A DNA stretch of 64,000 bases from Plasmopara viticola (GCA_001695595.3 MBPM02000032.1:724094-788093); one strand, 5' to 3'. Positions 32,881 through 45,176 are shown, numbered from the stretch's first letter. The notes: a model not told the origin generated them from the letters alone. Numbers and translations are program-made.

Positions 32881-33710
32881 CTCCTGTACGTCACACGTCT
32901 CGACGTCTAGTGGCACAGTTGTCTTGTAAAAAAAACTGCGCTTCTCCGACGGTCATTCGCCAGAAAACCGCTCACTCTACGTAGAGGTGCGTCTATCCTT
33001 CCCCCTTGTTTTAGGCACCTCTACCTTTCGGCTTTGATTAAAACGAAGTAATGGACCCCATTGCGAGGTGAATATGTGTGGTAAACACCTTCTCACAGCG
33101 CGCCTTGGGTTATCGGATTCCGCTAGCACCCACGTGCATCAGATGATGCCACAATAATTCCAGCACAGGCAGTTGGTGTATAACGAAGTAATCACCACTT
33201 TGTAATCATGTGCAATATTAATTTTCTAGCGCTTTGAGACTAAATGAGTTCATTCGAATGATGGGGCCAATCCCATCACACTTTGAGTCTAAGGTTGAAC
33301 CTCAGAGTACAGCTTCTATATAGGAGCGACTAAAACCTCTAGGAGCCCTTTGGGTGCATTTACGAGCAACAGCGGGAACAATGACAGCATATTGAATTAG
33401 TTGCAACTTTATGCAAGTTGCCCTACGTCATCCCACGTCTCGAAGCACAAGGCCCGAGACTCAAGGTTACCAAGCCCAAGCATCGACTTAGACTTCTGTG
33501 CGAGCTTCGTTTGCTTTACGCTTCCTTAAAGTCAACTCCACACAGCTCCTCGTCTTTGCGAAAGCTGAGTTGGACTGCACCGGGTAGTACTTTAAGTGGT
33601 TTCGTTCGACTCCTATTGACCAAGGAAGAACATGCACCATCTGCACCCATCTGCAAAGACGTGCTCGACAGCAGCGACTACCTCGATGCCAAAATTTGCG
33701 CGTAGCCCCT
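32881..33710 (-). repeat. Inverted arm at the left of Gypsy copy 2
   Basis: Its reverse complement matches the right end of the same Gypsy region (35980-36785) over about 800 bp, for example CTCAGCTTTCGCAAAGACG against CAGCTATCGTGAAGGCGAAG, and GTGGTGATTACTT on both sides. An equivalent arm is at 47570-48300. Confidence 0.7.
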
Positions 33711-36700
33711 GTGCTGCGCGCAAATTCTTCTTGATGTACTCAGGCGCATTCTGTTGTTGTTGCTTCTACTTTCACTTTGACTGAATGCGATATCAAACGA
33801 AGATCGACTGGAAACAGTGTCTGATCAGTGGTTAAGGTTCGAACACACTGCAGTGCCAAGTTATAAAAGAGGAACAACTACTGTGGGTATTTAACATTAT
33901 TGCGGATCCCTCTTGCGCTTTTCTGAAGAGCGATGGCTCCACGCGATCAAGGAGTGAGCCAGGCGATAGAGCGCGCTTTGAGTTAAGTCGATAAGCCTTA
34001 ACCAAAGTAAGAAGAAGTCTGCGTGCGAAAGTGTCTAACTCTTTTGTCGTGATCCGTCAAGCGATTAAAGTCGGGTGTGACCCATACATCTGGACAAGAT
34101 ACGCATGTATCCTTCGCTACAATGACGAATGAGAGAACGGTATGTCCATGCACTAGCAAATGATACTTTCGGGAAGCCACACGATGTAAACAATATAAAC
34201 TGTAAGATCTTCTGAACGTGCTGTCAAGAGTGCTCTACCAAAAAAAATAGCAAAAGAAATTTTTCTTTGTTTTCAAGAGTTGTGAGACTTCAAAGTGTGT
34301 CTGATTGGTGCTAAGGCTGATTAGAAGGAGTCAACACGTTCACAAATATAGACTCTGGTGAGTTGGAGGAGAAGACGCGAATCAAGAAGTAGGCTTAAGA
34401 GTGAGAAGCGCTCAAGAAAAGCTTGTGTTCAAGCTAGCCCTGCAAGGATAATCTTCATGAAATGGTGCTGGAAGAACTGCCACCAGATCGTTGAGCTTAT
34501 CACGAAATCGACTTGACTCCAAAAACGAAGCACGGAAGGCTGGAAATGTGCAGCTAGTAAGTCTTCGCACTATAGCTCGACTTCCTGCGTGAAGAAAGCA
34601 AGAAAAATGCTTTTAATAAGCTGATCGATGCACCCACCCTTGCTTAATTACCAGTTCCTCGCAAGGTATGATTATTGACAGAATACTAAACAGCTTGATT
34701 TTAGCACTCTAGGATTATCAGATACATTTCATCAAATTCGTATGCGAGACAAAGACGTTCCTCGAAGGCAGTGAGCACTCTTAGTGGAATGCGATGGGAA
34801 TGACTTGTAATGCCACAGGGAATGTAATATGCGCCTGCATTTCTCATAGTCAACATTCTCCGTCTCATGCGGGATTTCCATCCAGGCTTTTTTTACGATA
34901 TTTTCGTCCATAGCAAGGCTGAGCACAACCAAACGGACTTAGATATATATATATTTCAAGCATCTTCAAAAGCACTTTGAAGTAATGCGAGAGCATCGGC
35001 TCTGCAAAAAAGTGAAGGATTAGATCGTTTGCGCGCTGGAAATACCACTTGTTGGGTGCTTCGTAAGGAATAATTGAGTCCGTGTTGATTCGGAGCAGAC
35101 CAAGGCGAGCGATAATCGTCCCACACTTCTGATTGTGAAGCAACTACGAACACGATTAGATCTGGCCAATGCTGAATGGTTTAGCCAATGACCCGCCCGA
35201 TCAAGATGGCATCCCAAGCATAAAATTATACTTGTCATCGAAGTCAAAAAGGATGAAGTCATCGTCTCCTCGGAATTCAGTCGAAGAGCCACGACTTGCT
35301 CTACTTGTTCTTAGGAAATCCATCAGCTAAATTCAGCAGCCATCGTGCCCATACCGCTCTCTGCAAAAGTAAATATCGTACTTTTCTGATGAAGGTATTT
35401 TCACGCATTAGTGTCGAACAACGCACGCGAAAAAACCCACTTGGTCGTACCGAAGAAAACTTGGCAACAATCAGTAAGGGCGGGCTTACCTACTGGCCAA
35501 AAAATTAGTTTGGCGATGACGGTGACATCCCAGTGCTTTAAAACAGCCCGCAAAGACAAAGATGAAGAGCAGTGTCGGTCCGGGTTGATTTAGCTGTAAA
35601 GCAAGATCGATCTTCGGTGCTTAATACACGCCAATATTGAGCGAGAGCGCTGCGGAAACGACTGAATGTCGATCTACACATGGTCATCTTTCGCTTTGTG
35701 GTCCATCCTGCCACAGCCGGGGACACTACGAGTTAGCATTGGGAACACCTTATATAACGTCGCCACTTCGAAAGCTTCTTCGACCGGTTTGCTCAAGATG
35801 CGAGACAAAGAACACCGGGCACGTTAAGCGTAAATGTGCAGGTCTAACTGGCCTTGGCGCAGATCCAAAATTTCAATGTGAACTCGAAATTTGCAATTTG
35901 GAGGCTAAGACGCTTGCTTGAGATCATTATCGAAGTGACCATATGTTGAAGAGCAGCCTGCATCATTCATTCGCTTCTACCAGATTCAGTTCAATTCAGC
36001 TATCGTGAAGGCGAAGAGCTGTGTGGAACTGAATTTAAGGGAGTGTAAATCAAACGGAACACACAGAGAATTTTGAACCGATACCTGAGTTCAATTCTGA
36101 TGAGTCCCGAGCCTTTTGCTTCGAGACGAGGAATAATTTGCAGGAAGAGAAGGCAACTTGGTGATTTTTTTTTACTAATAAGAAAATGCAGTCATGCTTC
36201 CTGCTGCTGCTCACGAGTGCATTTGAAGGGCTTCGGATGTTTTTCTTGTAAGCCCTTGCTTTCACTTATAAATCTACGATCCTGGACTCCCCAGCGACTT
36301 CGAGCTTGAAATCTGATTTTCTGTATTGTGATAGACCCCGGCCCTCACATTTACCTGACTGTCGCGTCGGCCGTGTCATCGGTCCAGTCCCACAGAGCAG
36401 GATCCATCATTCTGAACATGATTACACAAGTGGTGATTACTTTAATTGTGTGTACTGGAACGATTATGACATCATGTGATGACGTAGCGGGTTTCGGCGG
36501 TACCACCGGTATTCGATCGGTTATAGTGATCCATGGAGCACTGTGATGTGTACCACATTTGCCTCAAAGTAATGGCCTTTGAGGGCCCATTACCTTGTTT
36601 CTCCCGTTGCCCAAAGGTTTAGGTGCCTGGAATGATAGACGCGCCACCGCGGTGAAGTATGAGGTCTTTCAAGCCTGAGCGGGAATCTGGCGAATAAACG

Positions 36701-36785
36701 TCGGAGAATCGCAGTTTTTAAAACGACAATGCCTACCACATACTTTTCGGTCTCACAACGTGTGACGTACGGAAAATTGAGATCC
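33711..36785 (+). mobile_element. Ty3/Gypsy retrotransposon remnant, copy 2
   Basis: Colinear with copy 1 (16730-19808). The reverse transcriptase block around 34700-34960 reads LGLSDTFHQIRMRDKDVPRR in plus-strand frames, followed by sequence matching the FDDIFVHS region. It is heavily broken. The right end at 35980-36785 is the inverted partner of the left arm. Protease and integrase were not recognised. Confidence 0.75.
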
Positions 36786-37058
36786 TTGATTGATGGCAAA
36801 ACGTTTTCTCTACCCATTGCATGATGGAAGGCATATACTCACGGCAGCAGCCGAAGGTATATGATGATGATTTGATCGGGCTTTGAAATTAATTCTTTGC
36901 GGCCAAAAATCCTTTTGAAATCGAATTGGGATCTAGCTAATTAGTAGGGAAGGGTCGCTAATTGCTACAAATGAAAGTAGGCAAATTAGTAGACTTCTTA
37001 AAGTAAATGTATCAATATATATAAATTAACAGAGTACGCTGCAATGCCAATAGAACAA

Positions 37059-37385
37059 TGTAATGTAATGTATTACGCTATCGCGTTGCCAAGTTATGCA
37101 CGTGCTAGGCTCAGTCTGGCTAGTCCACGGCATAGAGTGGTGTCCGCATACGTCGGGTCTCGTTCGGCGGGCAGTGCAGCCAGCACCGAGGCCGTGAGGG
37201 TCTTCCATTATTTTGTGTAGTTCTGACTTGGTAAGAGCCCAGGTGGCGCCCTGGTGCTGGAGACCGTCGCGTCGAGGGTGAGACTCGTTAGAGACCTGCA
37301 GATGCCCGAGAGCACCTGCCCGAAGCGCGCGAGCATTTAGCCCCAGCGCTTGGAAGGAGGGCGTCACCCCAACCTTTTCCAAGCT
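37059..37385 (+). mobile_element. Short retroposon family S, copy 2
   Basis: About 327 bp, flanked by a 12-bp direct repeat with one mismatch (CCAATAGAACAA at 37047-37058 and CCAATAAAACAA at 37386-37397). The unit 1 site at 20382-20393 is empty. The left end carries an AATGT-type tail, so the element itself reads on the minus strand toward that tail. Confidence 0.88.
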
Positions 37386-37655
37386 CCAATAAAACAAGTG
37401 CCTCCATAATAAGATCACCCACACCCGCGCTTGGGATTGCCTAAATGACTTACATATCCTAATCCCTGTCATACGTCATGTTTTACAACAATAATGTTTT
37501 TATCGGTCTTAAAATGCACGATCTGCAAGAACTCCACGCAATAGCCAATAGAGGCAACTCCTAAGCTTGAGCGACTGCCAACTTCTTTGCCAAATACTCC
37601 GCCAAGTTCCTCACCAACTTTTTTCCATCTTCAGTCGTCGCTGTTTTGACAACTT

Positions 37656-38681
37656 TTACAATCCTGTATGCGGCAAAAAGCTTTCAATGACCTCGTTGAG
37701 CGTCACGCCCGTCCCTGTCTGCTTCCGATACATTTCCTCATACCTCATCCATGACAGGAGCTCTGGGTTTTTGAGTAGATCATTCGGGGTTTCGTCAAGC
37801 ATTAAATATTTAAAAGCAAGCGTTGGCGTCACGCGTTCACGCAACCAGACCTGTTCTAATTGGAGTTGAAGGCCTTTCGCCAGCACTGCTGTTTTTTCTG
37901 ATCGCTTTGAAGCAATGAGTAACGCAGGCAGACTCGCATCCTTGAAAGTGTAAAGCAGCTGCTCCAACTGTGTCATTGGTCTACCAGGTTTGTACAAGCT
38001 CAAATAAATGTTCCAGATAGCATACGCATGGCCGGTAAGCAAGACCGGGTGGCTCGGGTCCCACTGTAAAAGGTTGTAGAGTCGGGAGGAAGTACATTTT
38101 TCGGCGCTCCATATCGACATCTGCTCGATCTGGAGTTTCGCGCCAAGATTTTTAAGTGACGGGTCGGCGTCTCTTTTTGCCTGTTCTAGCATCATGGCCA
38201 AATCGTATTCATCAAGTTTGTTCTGCAACTTTTTGATGATCGACACTTTTTTCGTGGGATGCTCCAACTTGTAGCTGTCCACGTACTTGACCCACAGACG
38301 AAACTTAGAATTCGACAAAATGTCCTCGTCGACCTCATCGAGCTTTAGCTTGGTGAACACTGAGTAAGGATGCACATTTTTTACCCTCCACCACGCCACT
38401 TTGAGCTCGAGGTGAGAGTTGGCATTGTGATTCCACACCGCATGCGTACTTTTGGCCAATAAGGCGGCATACTTATTCCCCCAGCCGACTTCTTCGATAA
38501 CAGGAAACCTCTCTTCAGCTTCCGCATACTGCGGTTCTGAGACGAGGGTATCGGGTCGATCTCCGGCCGATGAAGATATCTCTAGGGGTGCAGGGGACGC
38601 TGTCGCATTCGCAGAAGCATCGACTTTTGCAATGAGAAAGATAACAGGTAGAAGTGCTAAAGCAATCACGTGTAGACGCAT
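37656..38681 (-). CDS. E5: EER effector with three LWY modules, truncated C-terminus
   Basis: A 341-residue product with signal peptide 1-23, RPDTL at 42-46, and EER at 56-58 with the preceding acidic residue changed to A. LWY tryptophans are at W98/W130, W191/W223 and W279/W311. The three modules are almost complete. At residue 335 the run of six T's present in E2 is five T's here, which shifts the frame and gives LPHTGL-stop. The continuing family C-terminus (about 30 codons, with VVKTATTEDGKKL and an AQA-stop at 37561) is still open in the other frame. The last helix of module 3 is therefore lost. The gene may still be expressed. A sequencing error in the homopolymer is a real alternative. 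Confidence 0.85.
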   Translation of the reverse strand: MRLHVIALALLPVIFLIAKVDASANATASPAPLEISSSAGDRPDTLVSEPQYAEAEERFPVIEEVGWGNKYAALLAKSTHAVWNHNANSHLELKVAWWRVKNVHPYSVFTKLKLDEVDEDILSNSKFRLWVKYVDSYKLEHPTKKVSIIKKLQNKLDEYDLAMMLEQAKRDADPSLKNLGAKLQIEQMSIWSAEKCTSSRLYNLLQWDPSHPVLLTGHAYAIWNIYLSLYKPGRPMTQLEQLLYTFKDASLPALLIASKRSEKTAVLAKGLQLQLEQVWLRERVTPTLAFKYLMLDETPNDLLKNPELLSWMRYEEMYRKQTGTGVTLNEVIESFLPHTGL

Positions 38682-38689
38682 CCTGTCAA

Positions 38690-38735
38690 CTTGCTGGCCA
38701 AATGAAGAATGAAAGGATAATGCTAGTGGATTGCA
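38690..38735 (-). promoter_or_regulatory. Core promoter block of E5
   Basis: On the minus strand TTTCATTCTTCATTTGGCCA then GCAAG, with GATGCAATCCACTAGCATTA directly upstream. Same as E2. Confidence 0.6.
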
Positions 38736-38963
38736 TCTCTAGTCTTTTTTTGCGCATCGACTAAGAAGGAGCCGGATGGTACGTACACGCTGGAAGCTAA
38801 GATGGTACCATAAACGCCACAGGCTGATCTGCTCTGTAGTGCTGATCCAGCAATCATGCTAATGCCTGCCCGACGATTTATGGCATACCACTATAGCGAA
38901 TACGGCTAAAGCATTGGCTGATATCGATCAACATTACTTATATCCAGACCTGTCTTCAGCGCT

Positions 38964-39141
38964 AACTCATCACACTTAGGGTCTAGTTATCAAGAATTTT
39001 TATTGAATATTTAATAAATATTTATTAAATATTCCTGATAAATAAACCCTAAGTGTGATGAGTCAAAATCAACCGATGAAGCCATATATTAGTAATAAAT
39101 ATTATTTATTACTAATATATGGCTTCGTCGGTTTGATTTTG
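38964..39141. repeat. Two adjacent long hairpins (fold-back duplication)
   Basis: Hairpin 1 (38964-39063) has ACTCATCACACTTAGGGT and ACCCTAAGTGTGATGAGT as outer arms. Hairpin 2 (39064-39141) has CAAAATCAACCGATGAAGCC and GGCTTCGTCGGTTTGATTTT as outer arms and GCCATATATTAGTAATAAAT with its complement inside. The unit 1 counterpart (21893-21960) carries each sequence only once. Confidence 0.9.
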
Positions 39142-39587
39142 CTTATGCTTTTACTACGAAAATAAAGTATCAATTTACACCTTAATTGCGTGCCGGTATG
39201 ATTTTAGTATATGGCCTTCTGTAGCAACGATATCAAAGTATCAGTAATACAGTGGCAGTGTTTTTGTTTACTGCAGATCCGAAGAAGATCTGCAACCGGC
39301 GCTATGTGTACCACAGCGATCTAAAGAGTTTCATTGTTATCATTCTTAAAGTAACATTACTAATGTTAGCTGTATATAAATTAGTTTTGTGGTGTGCGTA
39401 AATAAGGAAATCAAATTATTGACTCTAATCGATAGGTCGCCCAAACCTACAGCCGCGCTTGAAATGACTTGGAGTAAGGTATGGGCCTGTCATAAGTCAT
39501 ATAACACACCATATCCATAAAGTCAAGAAGCTTTCCAGTCTTACAGCGCTCAAACTGCTACAACTCAATTGCCGGTAGAGGCGACTC
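39142..39587. other. Intergenic region E5-E6
   Basis: The first 200 bp match 22020-22200 of unit 1. The last 170 bp are the usual 3' flank of E4/E6-type genes (CAGTCTTACAGCGCTCAAAC). No E3 counterpart is present. Confidence 0.6.
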
Positions 39588-40655
39588 CTAAGCTCGCGAG
39601 GTCGCTACCTCTTTCGCCAATATCTTTCCATTATCAGTCGTTGCTTTCTCGTTCATAGCCTGGATCTGGTCTGCGTTGTAGTAGCGCTTCATCATTTGAT
39701 TAAGGGACACGTCCGTCCATTTCTCCTTCCAATACATATCCACAAACCTCGACCACAATTTAATCTTCGGGTTATCAAGAAGACGCCTTGATTCGTCGTG
39801 GAGCTTCAATCATTTAATACCAGCTCCGGCTTCACAAAATTGAAGCTTTGTCGCCTGCACTTCTGTTTCTTCAAATCGTTTTGCCACAAATAGTAGCGAA
39901 GATAGACCTCCGTTACCAAACATACTGAGCAGCTGATCGAAGATCGGCAAGGACCGACCAGGATAATTCTTGGTAAAATAAATGTTCCAAATGTTATACG
40001 CACGGCCCGTGAGCAAACCCGGGGGGGTCTGGCCAAACTGCAAAGATATGTAGATTATTCGTGGGTCAACTCTTTCGTCTTTCCAAATCGACATCTGCTC
40101 CCTCTGCAGTGTCGTGCCGATATCTTTGATCAGCGTGTCTTCATCTTCCTTTGCCTGTTCCGGCATCATCGTTAATTCACTATCCTTGTATTTTTCCCGC
40201 AACTTTTCAATTATCCACACTTCTTCATCGGGATGCTCCGCATTGTAACTTTTCACGTACTCGACCCACGCATGGAACCAAGGGCTCGGTAAAATGTTCT
40301 CGTCGACCGTCTCGGGCTCCATACCCTCGTAGATAAGGCGAGAACGCTCATTTCTCAGCCTCCACCCAGCTGCTTTTAGCTCAAGCTAAGAGTTGACATC
40401 TTGTTTCCCCAACGCCTGCGTGCTTCTGGAGAGTAAGGTGGCAACTTCATTTTCCAAGCCGACATCTTCACCATGAACCCTCTCTTCGTCTCCTGCATAC
40501 TGCGGTACCGAGACGAGGGTACCAGGTCGACCGACCTCCAGTGGATGAAAATGTCCTAAGGGTTCAGAGGACGCTGTCGCATTCGCAGAAGCGTCGGCGA
40601 TTTCGACAAAGAAGAAAACTACTAGGAGTGTCAAAGCAGTGCCATGTAGACGCAT
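39588..40655 (-). pseudogene. E6: effector pseudogene, unit 2 counterpart of E4
   Basis: The start at 40655, signal peptide, RPGTLVS and GDEER are intact, but a TAG at 40386-40388 replaces the CAG codon of E4's VNSQLELE, giving an 89-residue product. Downstream, modules 1-2 are open (39810-40322, with NIWNIYFTKNYPGRSLP). A deletion of about 12 codons plus a one-base loss at the start of module 3 (near 39800-39850) shifts the frame. The rest of module 3 (39588-39809, with DNPKIKLWSRFVDMYW) remains open to the SRA end. The truncated peptide would be a secreted leader only. Confidence 0.9.
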
Positions 40656-40664
40656 CTTGTCAAG

Positions 40665-40710
40665 TTGATGGCCGATTGCGTAGTGAAATAGTAGTGCTAG
40701 TGAATTGCAT
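40665..40710 (-). promoter_or_regulatory. Core promoter block of E6
   Basis: On the minus strand TTTCACTACGCAATCGGCCA precedes the ATG as in E4, with GATGCAATTCACTAGCACTA upstream. Confidence 0.5.
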
Positions 40711-40829
40711 CTCTAGTCTTCTTTTGCGCATCTACTAATACGGAGCATATGGTGCCAAAAACGCTGCGAAGGCTGATCTCGTTGGATAAGGTTTAGAAAC
40801 CATGCCGACGAATGGTAAGCGCTTCAAAA

Positions 40830-40960
40830 TCTGGCCTTTTGCAACAATGATATTAGAGCAAAGCAACGACGGCAAGGCGGATGCATAAACGGCTACATCT
40901 GCGCCCAGTGATTTTTTTATGATTTGAGAGAGTGTTATGCACATTGCACGTATGGCTACT
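40830..40960. repeat. Intergenic module X
   Basis: Matches 24650-24790 of unit 1 (GCAACGACGGCAAGGC and TTTTTTATGATTTGAGAGAGTG). Confidence 0.55.
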
Positions 40961-41034
40961 TAGTGGAATCGAGCTTCAAATTAAGATTTGTTAATATAAA
41001 AAATAATAATAATAATAATGTTGTTTTGAAATTT

Positions 41035-42235
41035 AAACACGAATAGTATCACCCGAAACAGGTACAAGGAAGATTCAGCGTCAGTGATTCTTACCTTTGT
41101 ATCCGTGCTCTATATGAACACAAAAACAATATACTCAATGTACATCAGTACATAGGCTTTATGTACACTGCAGACGCGTTCGATAGCTCGAAAAATATGA
41201 CCAATTGCTGCACACAGGGAAAGCTGACCGCGGTCAATGTACGTCACTCTTTATGTAAGAAACTAACAATATACGTCGGCCAAGTCAAGCGCGCTGTACA
41301 TTATGCATTCCATCCTGTCACATCCTTCTAGACGATAGCGCCGGTGTCGAAATGATGGCCAAACTTAGCCTATCAAAAGTGTCCAAGATGCGCCACTTGC
41401 CGTAAGGTCTTCTGCCACAGAATATCGGCGTTGATTGCGATGACATGCTCGTTCAGATTCAACCTTCCTTGCGGTATGAGCGAAAATTTACGGTGACGAA
41501 GTCACGCTGCTTCAAACCTTTACTGCCGTGGTACGCGAATTTTTTTATCAAGAACCAAATCTATTCTGTAGTGTTCACCTTTATAGCTGAGGAAAGGGAT
41601 CATAAGAGCATATTTTGGTGATGTATTACCAGACACAATACGTAGTCGTTTGAAACACGGACATGCTTCGTGTATCAACTTTGTGTATCAAGTGTCTTCG
41701 TCGTGTCTTCTGAGCAAGCAAAAGTGAGAAGCTGATCTCTTCTATAGGTCGAATGGCCTCCACTTCGGCAACACCATTGAGCTTTAAGGATTTTTGCACT
41801 TCGACGTAGACATTTTGTTCAGCTCAAGTAAGAAAGATCTGTGGGATAAATAAAAGGCTTTGGCTTTCGAAATCTAAAGGTCTTTCCCTTTGGATAAAGC
41901 CAAGCGCTATTCACTCAATACAAGACGTCCCGCGATGCCCAATGAGCTGCTTTCGCTGTTGCCTTCCAGTTTAAGAGATTAACGAGAGTTTGGTGTCAGA
42001 AACTGGTTCGTTTTCATTGCACCAACATTCTGACTTCCAGCAGTGCAGCAATGCGACGCAAAGCCCCGCTTTGTGAAAATTTTCATCTTTGGACTGACTT
42101 AAATACAGCACTATGGATGTCTCGGAGCTTGAGCCACTGTACCCAATATGACGTACAAAATTGCTTTCCGAGACAATCGATTTTCTGTGGATCCACGTGC
42201 ATGCTTAGCATTTCATCCGTAAAACCTTAACAAAC
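41035..42235 (-). repeat. Repeat R, inverted copy e (unit 2)
   Basis: Same orientation and order as 27951-29090 in unit 1, including GCTGACCGCGGTCAATGTAC near 41222. Confidence 0.7.
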
Positions 42236-44960
42236 ATGAACATCAATAGTGATAAAGAAAAGAGTTCAAAGTGATTCTTTTCCGCGAAAAGGGAGAGTGG
42301 AACGTAGGACAAGGATCAGCGCTCTTCTGAAACAACACTCGCTGCTTGCCATAAGAGGCCTGGGTGTTATTTAGTGTAAGAAAAAAGTAAGGGAAAACAA
42401 ATAAGTTGACGGTTTGCAATGTAATAAAAATGGGTGCGGATCCGATTATAGCTAGCCATACGAGTAGTTTTCGATAAAAAAGAATTTTACCATCGTATGT
42501 TTTTTATTGTATCTATTTCCAAACAAAAGCATACTTCAATTGATGCACACTATTTGCCAGCAACCTGCAATATTCCGTCATCATTGGTCAATAACTTGCT
42601 TAATAAAAGACTGGATATTTGGGGGTTGTTTTCGAGAATTCTAATCAGTAATAAATAAAACACCCAACTTCAAGGTATCACCCGGACAGCAGTTCTTCAC
42701 ATTTTGTAGACAAGGCTGTCCATAAAAAAATGATCTAAGGCCTTCTACTCTCACACGACGAGAGTATTACTATAAGAAAGACATTATCCTAGGTATCACA
42801 CTCGTGTCAGTAATCCACCGCGTTGTGTACAGTAATAAGCGGTCGTATGAGGTTGAGTGTCTTTACGAGCATTATGTGTTCGATCTCCATCTTTCATTTA
42901 AGAATATCGCGAAGGTACCATCAGATCTATGGTGTCATGTAAATGTGTGTATTTGGTCGGCAGCTCGAAAACCGCTTGAAGATCTCTATAATATTTTCTA
43001 TCAGATAAAATGGGATATTTAAAATATTTCACCAAAAAATAGTCGTACGTTTGGAACATTTGGACCCGTACAACTTTTAATTGGACTTGCAAACCGTCAC
43101 ATTTTCAGGCAGGGCCAACGCTCCTAAAGATCTAAGCACAAACACACAGATTGTGGGCGCTAGCCTGACATTAAGGCTGTCAAATTTCCTTCAGGGGATT
43201 CAAAAAGCGATAGACTACGAATATCTACTTATGGGCGTCGATCGAATATTCTGTAGTCATAGAAAAATGTCGTATGTCGAGAGCTATTTGTCTGGTCTTC
43301 GAGCCAGATACGAAGTGTAACGCAGAAATGACATAATTCTGCTTGAAATGCCATCCATATTGTCCTTACTAAATTAAAAAAAAAACTATCGACTCACTTC
43401 GACTAGTAAGTGGAAGCACCATTGTCGCGGATGGTCAATGTAATGAACATTAAAATGACAGACAAGGGCCAATGATGACGAGCATAGGTGACTTTGAGCT
43501 AAGACAGTGTGTTAAAACCCACCCTACATACAACCCGTGGATTAGCACATTATTCACTAAGCAATTCTGCGTTTGCTGCTTGCGATGGGAGGCATGGCTG
43601 GCTACAGATCAAGATACTAAGAGCTACACTCTAAACATACACGTGGACCCACTAAGAAACGCTGATCCTTGACAGCATTTGATGTATGTCTTGCGTGACA
43701 GAGGCCGAGGCACTTTAGGCGCTGCCTTCTTGATGCGTTTAAACCTGAACGTGATATACTGAGTGGGGCACTGCATGGCATTGCTGCACTGCTATACGTT
43801 CGAATGTCGGTAGAATAGTGCCGACACAACTAGGCTCTGTGGAATCGTCAATTTTAGAAAGTAAAGGCAGCATCCCAAAATGCTTAGTGAATAGCGTAGA
43901 ACGCCTGAAGCACAAAACTTTTACAAGCTCAAGGGTATCGTCAAGTTGGTGATCACTCAGCTGCAGAAGAGACAAGCTTCTAGCTTTTTGCTCGACTTTG
44001 GACGAGCAATTACGCAAAAATTTTGTGTCAAAAAAATTATGGCAAGTGGCACATCGTGGACGCTTGAAAAATGTATTTGGCCATCATCCTGGCGGTGGCG
44101 TTATTTATTAAAAGGTCGTGATTTGGAACAACAGGATGCGATGTATAGTGTACAGCGCTCGACTTAATTGATGTTTTTATATGCATTAGTTTCTCACATG
44201 GAAATAGTGCCATTGACTGCGTTTGCACTAGGCGTAGTATATCGTGTCTTAAAATTTATCGAATGCGTTCATTAGGCATACGTACCGACACATTTTTTTT
44301 TTTTGCCATCACATCACTTCGAATAGAATTACCCTGTTGCATTTATTTTTTATGGCCAAAAATTATAAGCACTTTCCAACTATATCAAATAGACAAATCT
44401 GTATGCACATATAGCGGACGAAACTCGTGGCTCATCGCTGATAAGGTGGTCGTGCGTATAGTGCGCAAGAGGACACAATCCTTAGCTCTTGTCTCTCTTC
44501 CAAGACCTTCTCAGTTCACTAAAAAAGTCAATGCGCGCAGATAGAGCCGTACATACATTCGCTCTGGTGAGACAAACAGTTTTCAGCAAGGTCATTGTTT
44601 CACCATCGTTGTCGTGCTTTATATATTATCGTTTCTACAGATCGGGTTTCAACGTTATTATAGGCTTTTTGTCAATGAAGTTTTGCGAAAGTAGCTTTGA
44701 GCTAAATTCTTTGTATAAGCAAAAAAAAGTTTATTGGATTAATTTGTAGCGACATTCCTTCCTTCTGTAATGCATTTTTGGTGTCAATGCTGCAACTAGG
44801 CCACGGATAAAGTCATACTTGCACGTGTTTAAAATTAGTTTACGGGGCTTAATCTTTGTAATCATAAAGCTGGTGCAGCGTGAACAAAAACTAAAGCAAA
44901 TCTAAGAAACCATATAAGATTTGTAGCATTTTCAATTACGTAAATTCTCTAAAAGAGGTT
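42236..44960 (+). repeat. Repeat R, forward copy f (unit 2)
   Basis: Matches 29091-30990 at both ends but holds about 800 extra bp around 42650-43430, part of which resembles 3400-3480 of copy a. Frames are broken. Open frames at 42804-43022 and 43946-44167 have no recognised domain. Confidence 0.65.
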
Positions 44961-45176
44961 CATTTATGCGCTGAACCAGTTTGAGCGTTGAACACTGTTG
45001 CAACTACTCCGGCCACTGCCATTGTGCTTCGGCCGCAGGAAGTAAGTAATCTTTATCGGTCCTGCAAAGCCAGCTTTGCGCTACGCCAAATAATTTTGTC
45101 TTCTAGCCAAGCCACAAAAAATCGCTCAGCCTTCGCAGCTTTTAAGGTCTTAGCAGTACTGACCCTTTTTAGTTGT

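Noticed and set aside
38452..38712. Plus-strand frames antisense to effector leaders (also 24214, 21360, 51039, 56219)
   Set aside because: The same antisense reading appears opposite every leader because the sense sequence is conserved. It has no promoter and no independent conservation.
39001..39060. Replication origin or regulatory AT-rich element
   Set aside because: The AT-rich palindromes are better explained as a fold-back copy of sequence present once in unit 1. No other origin feature is visible.
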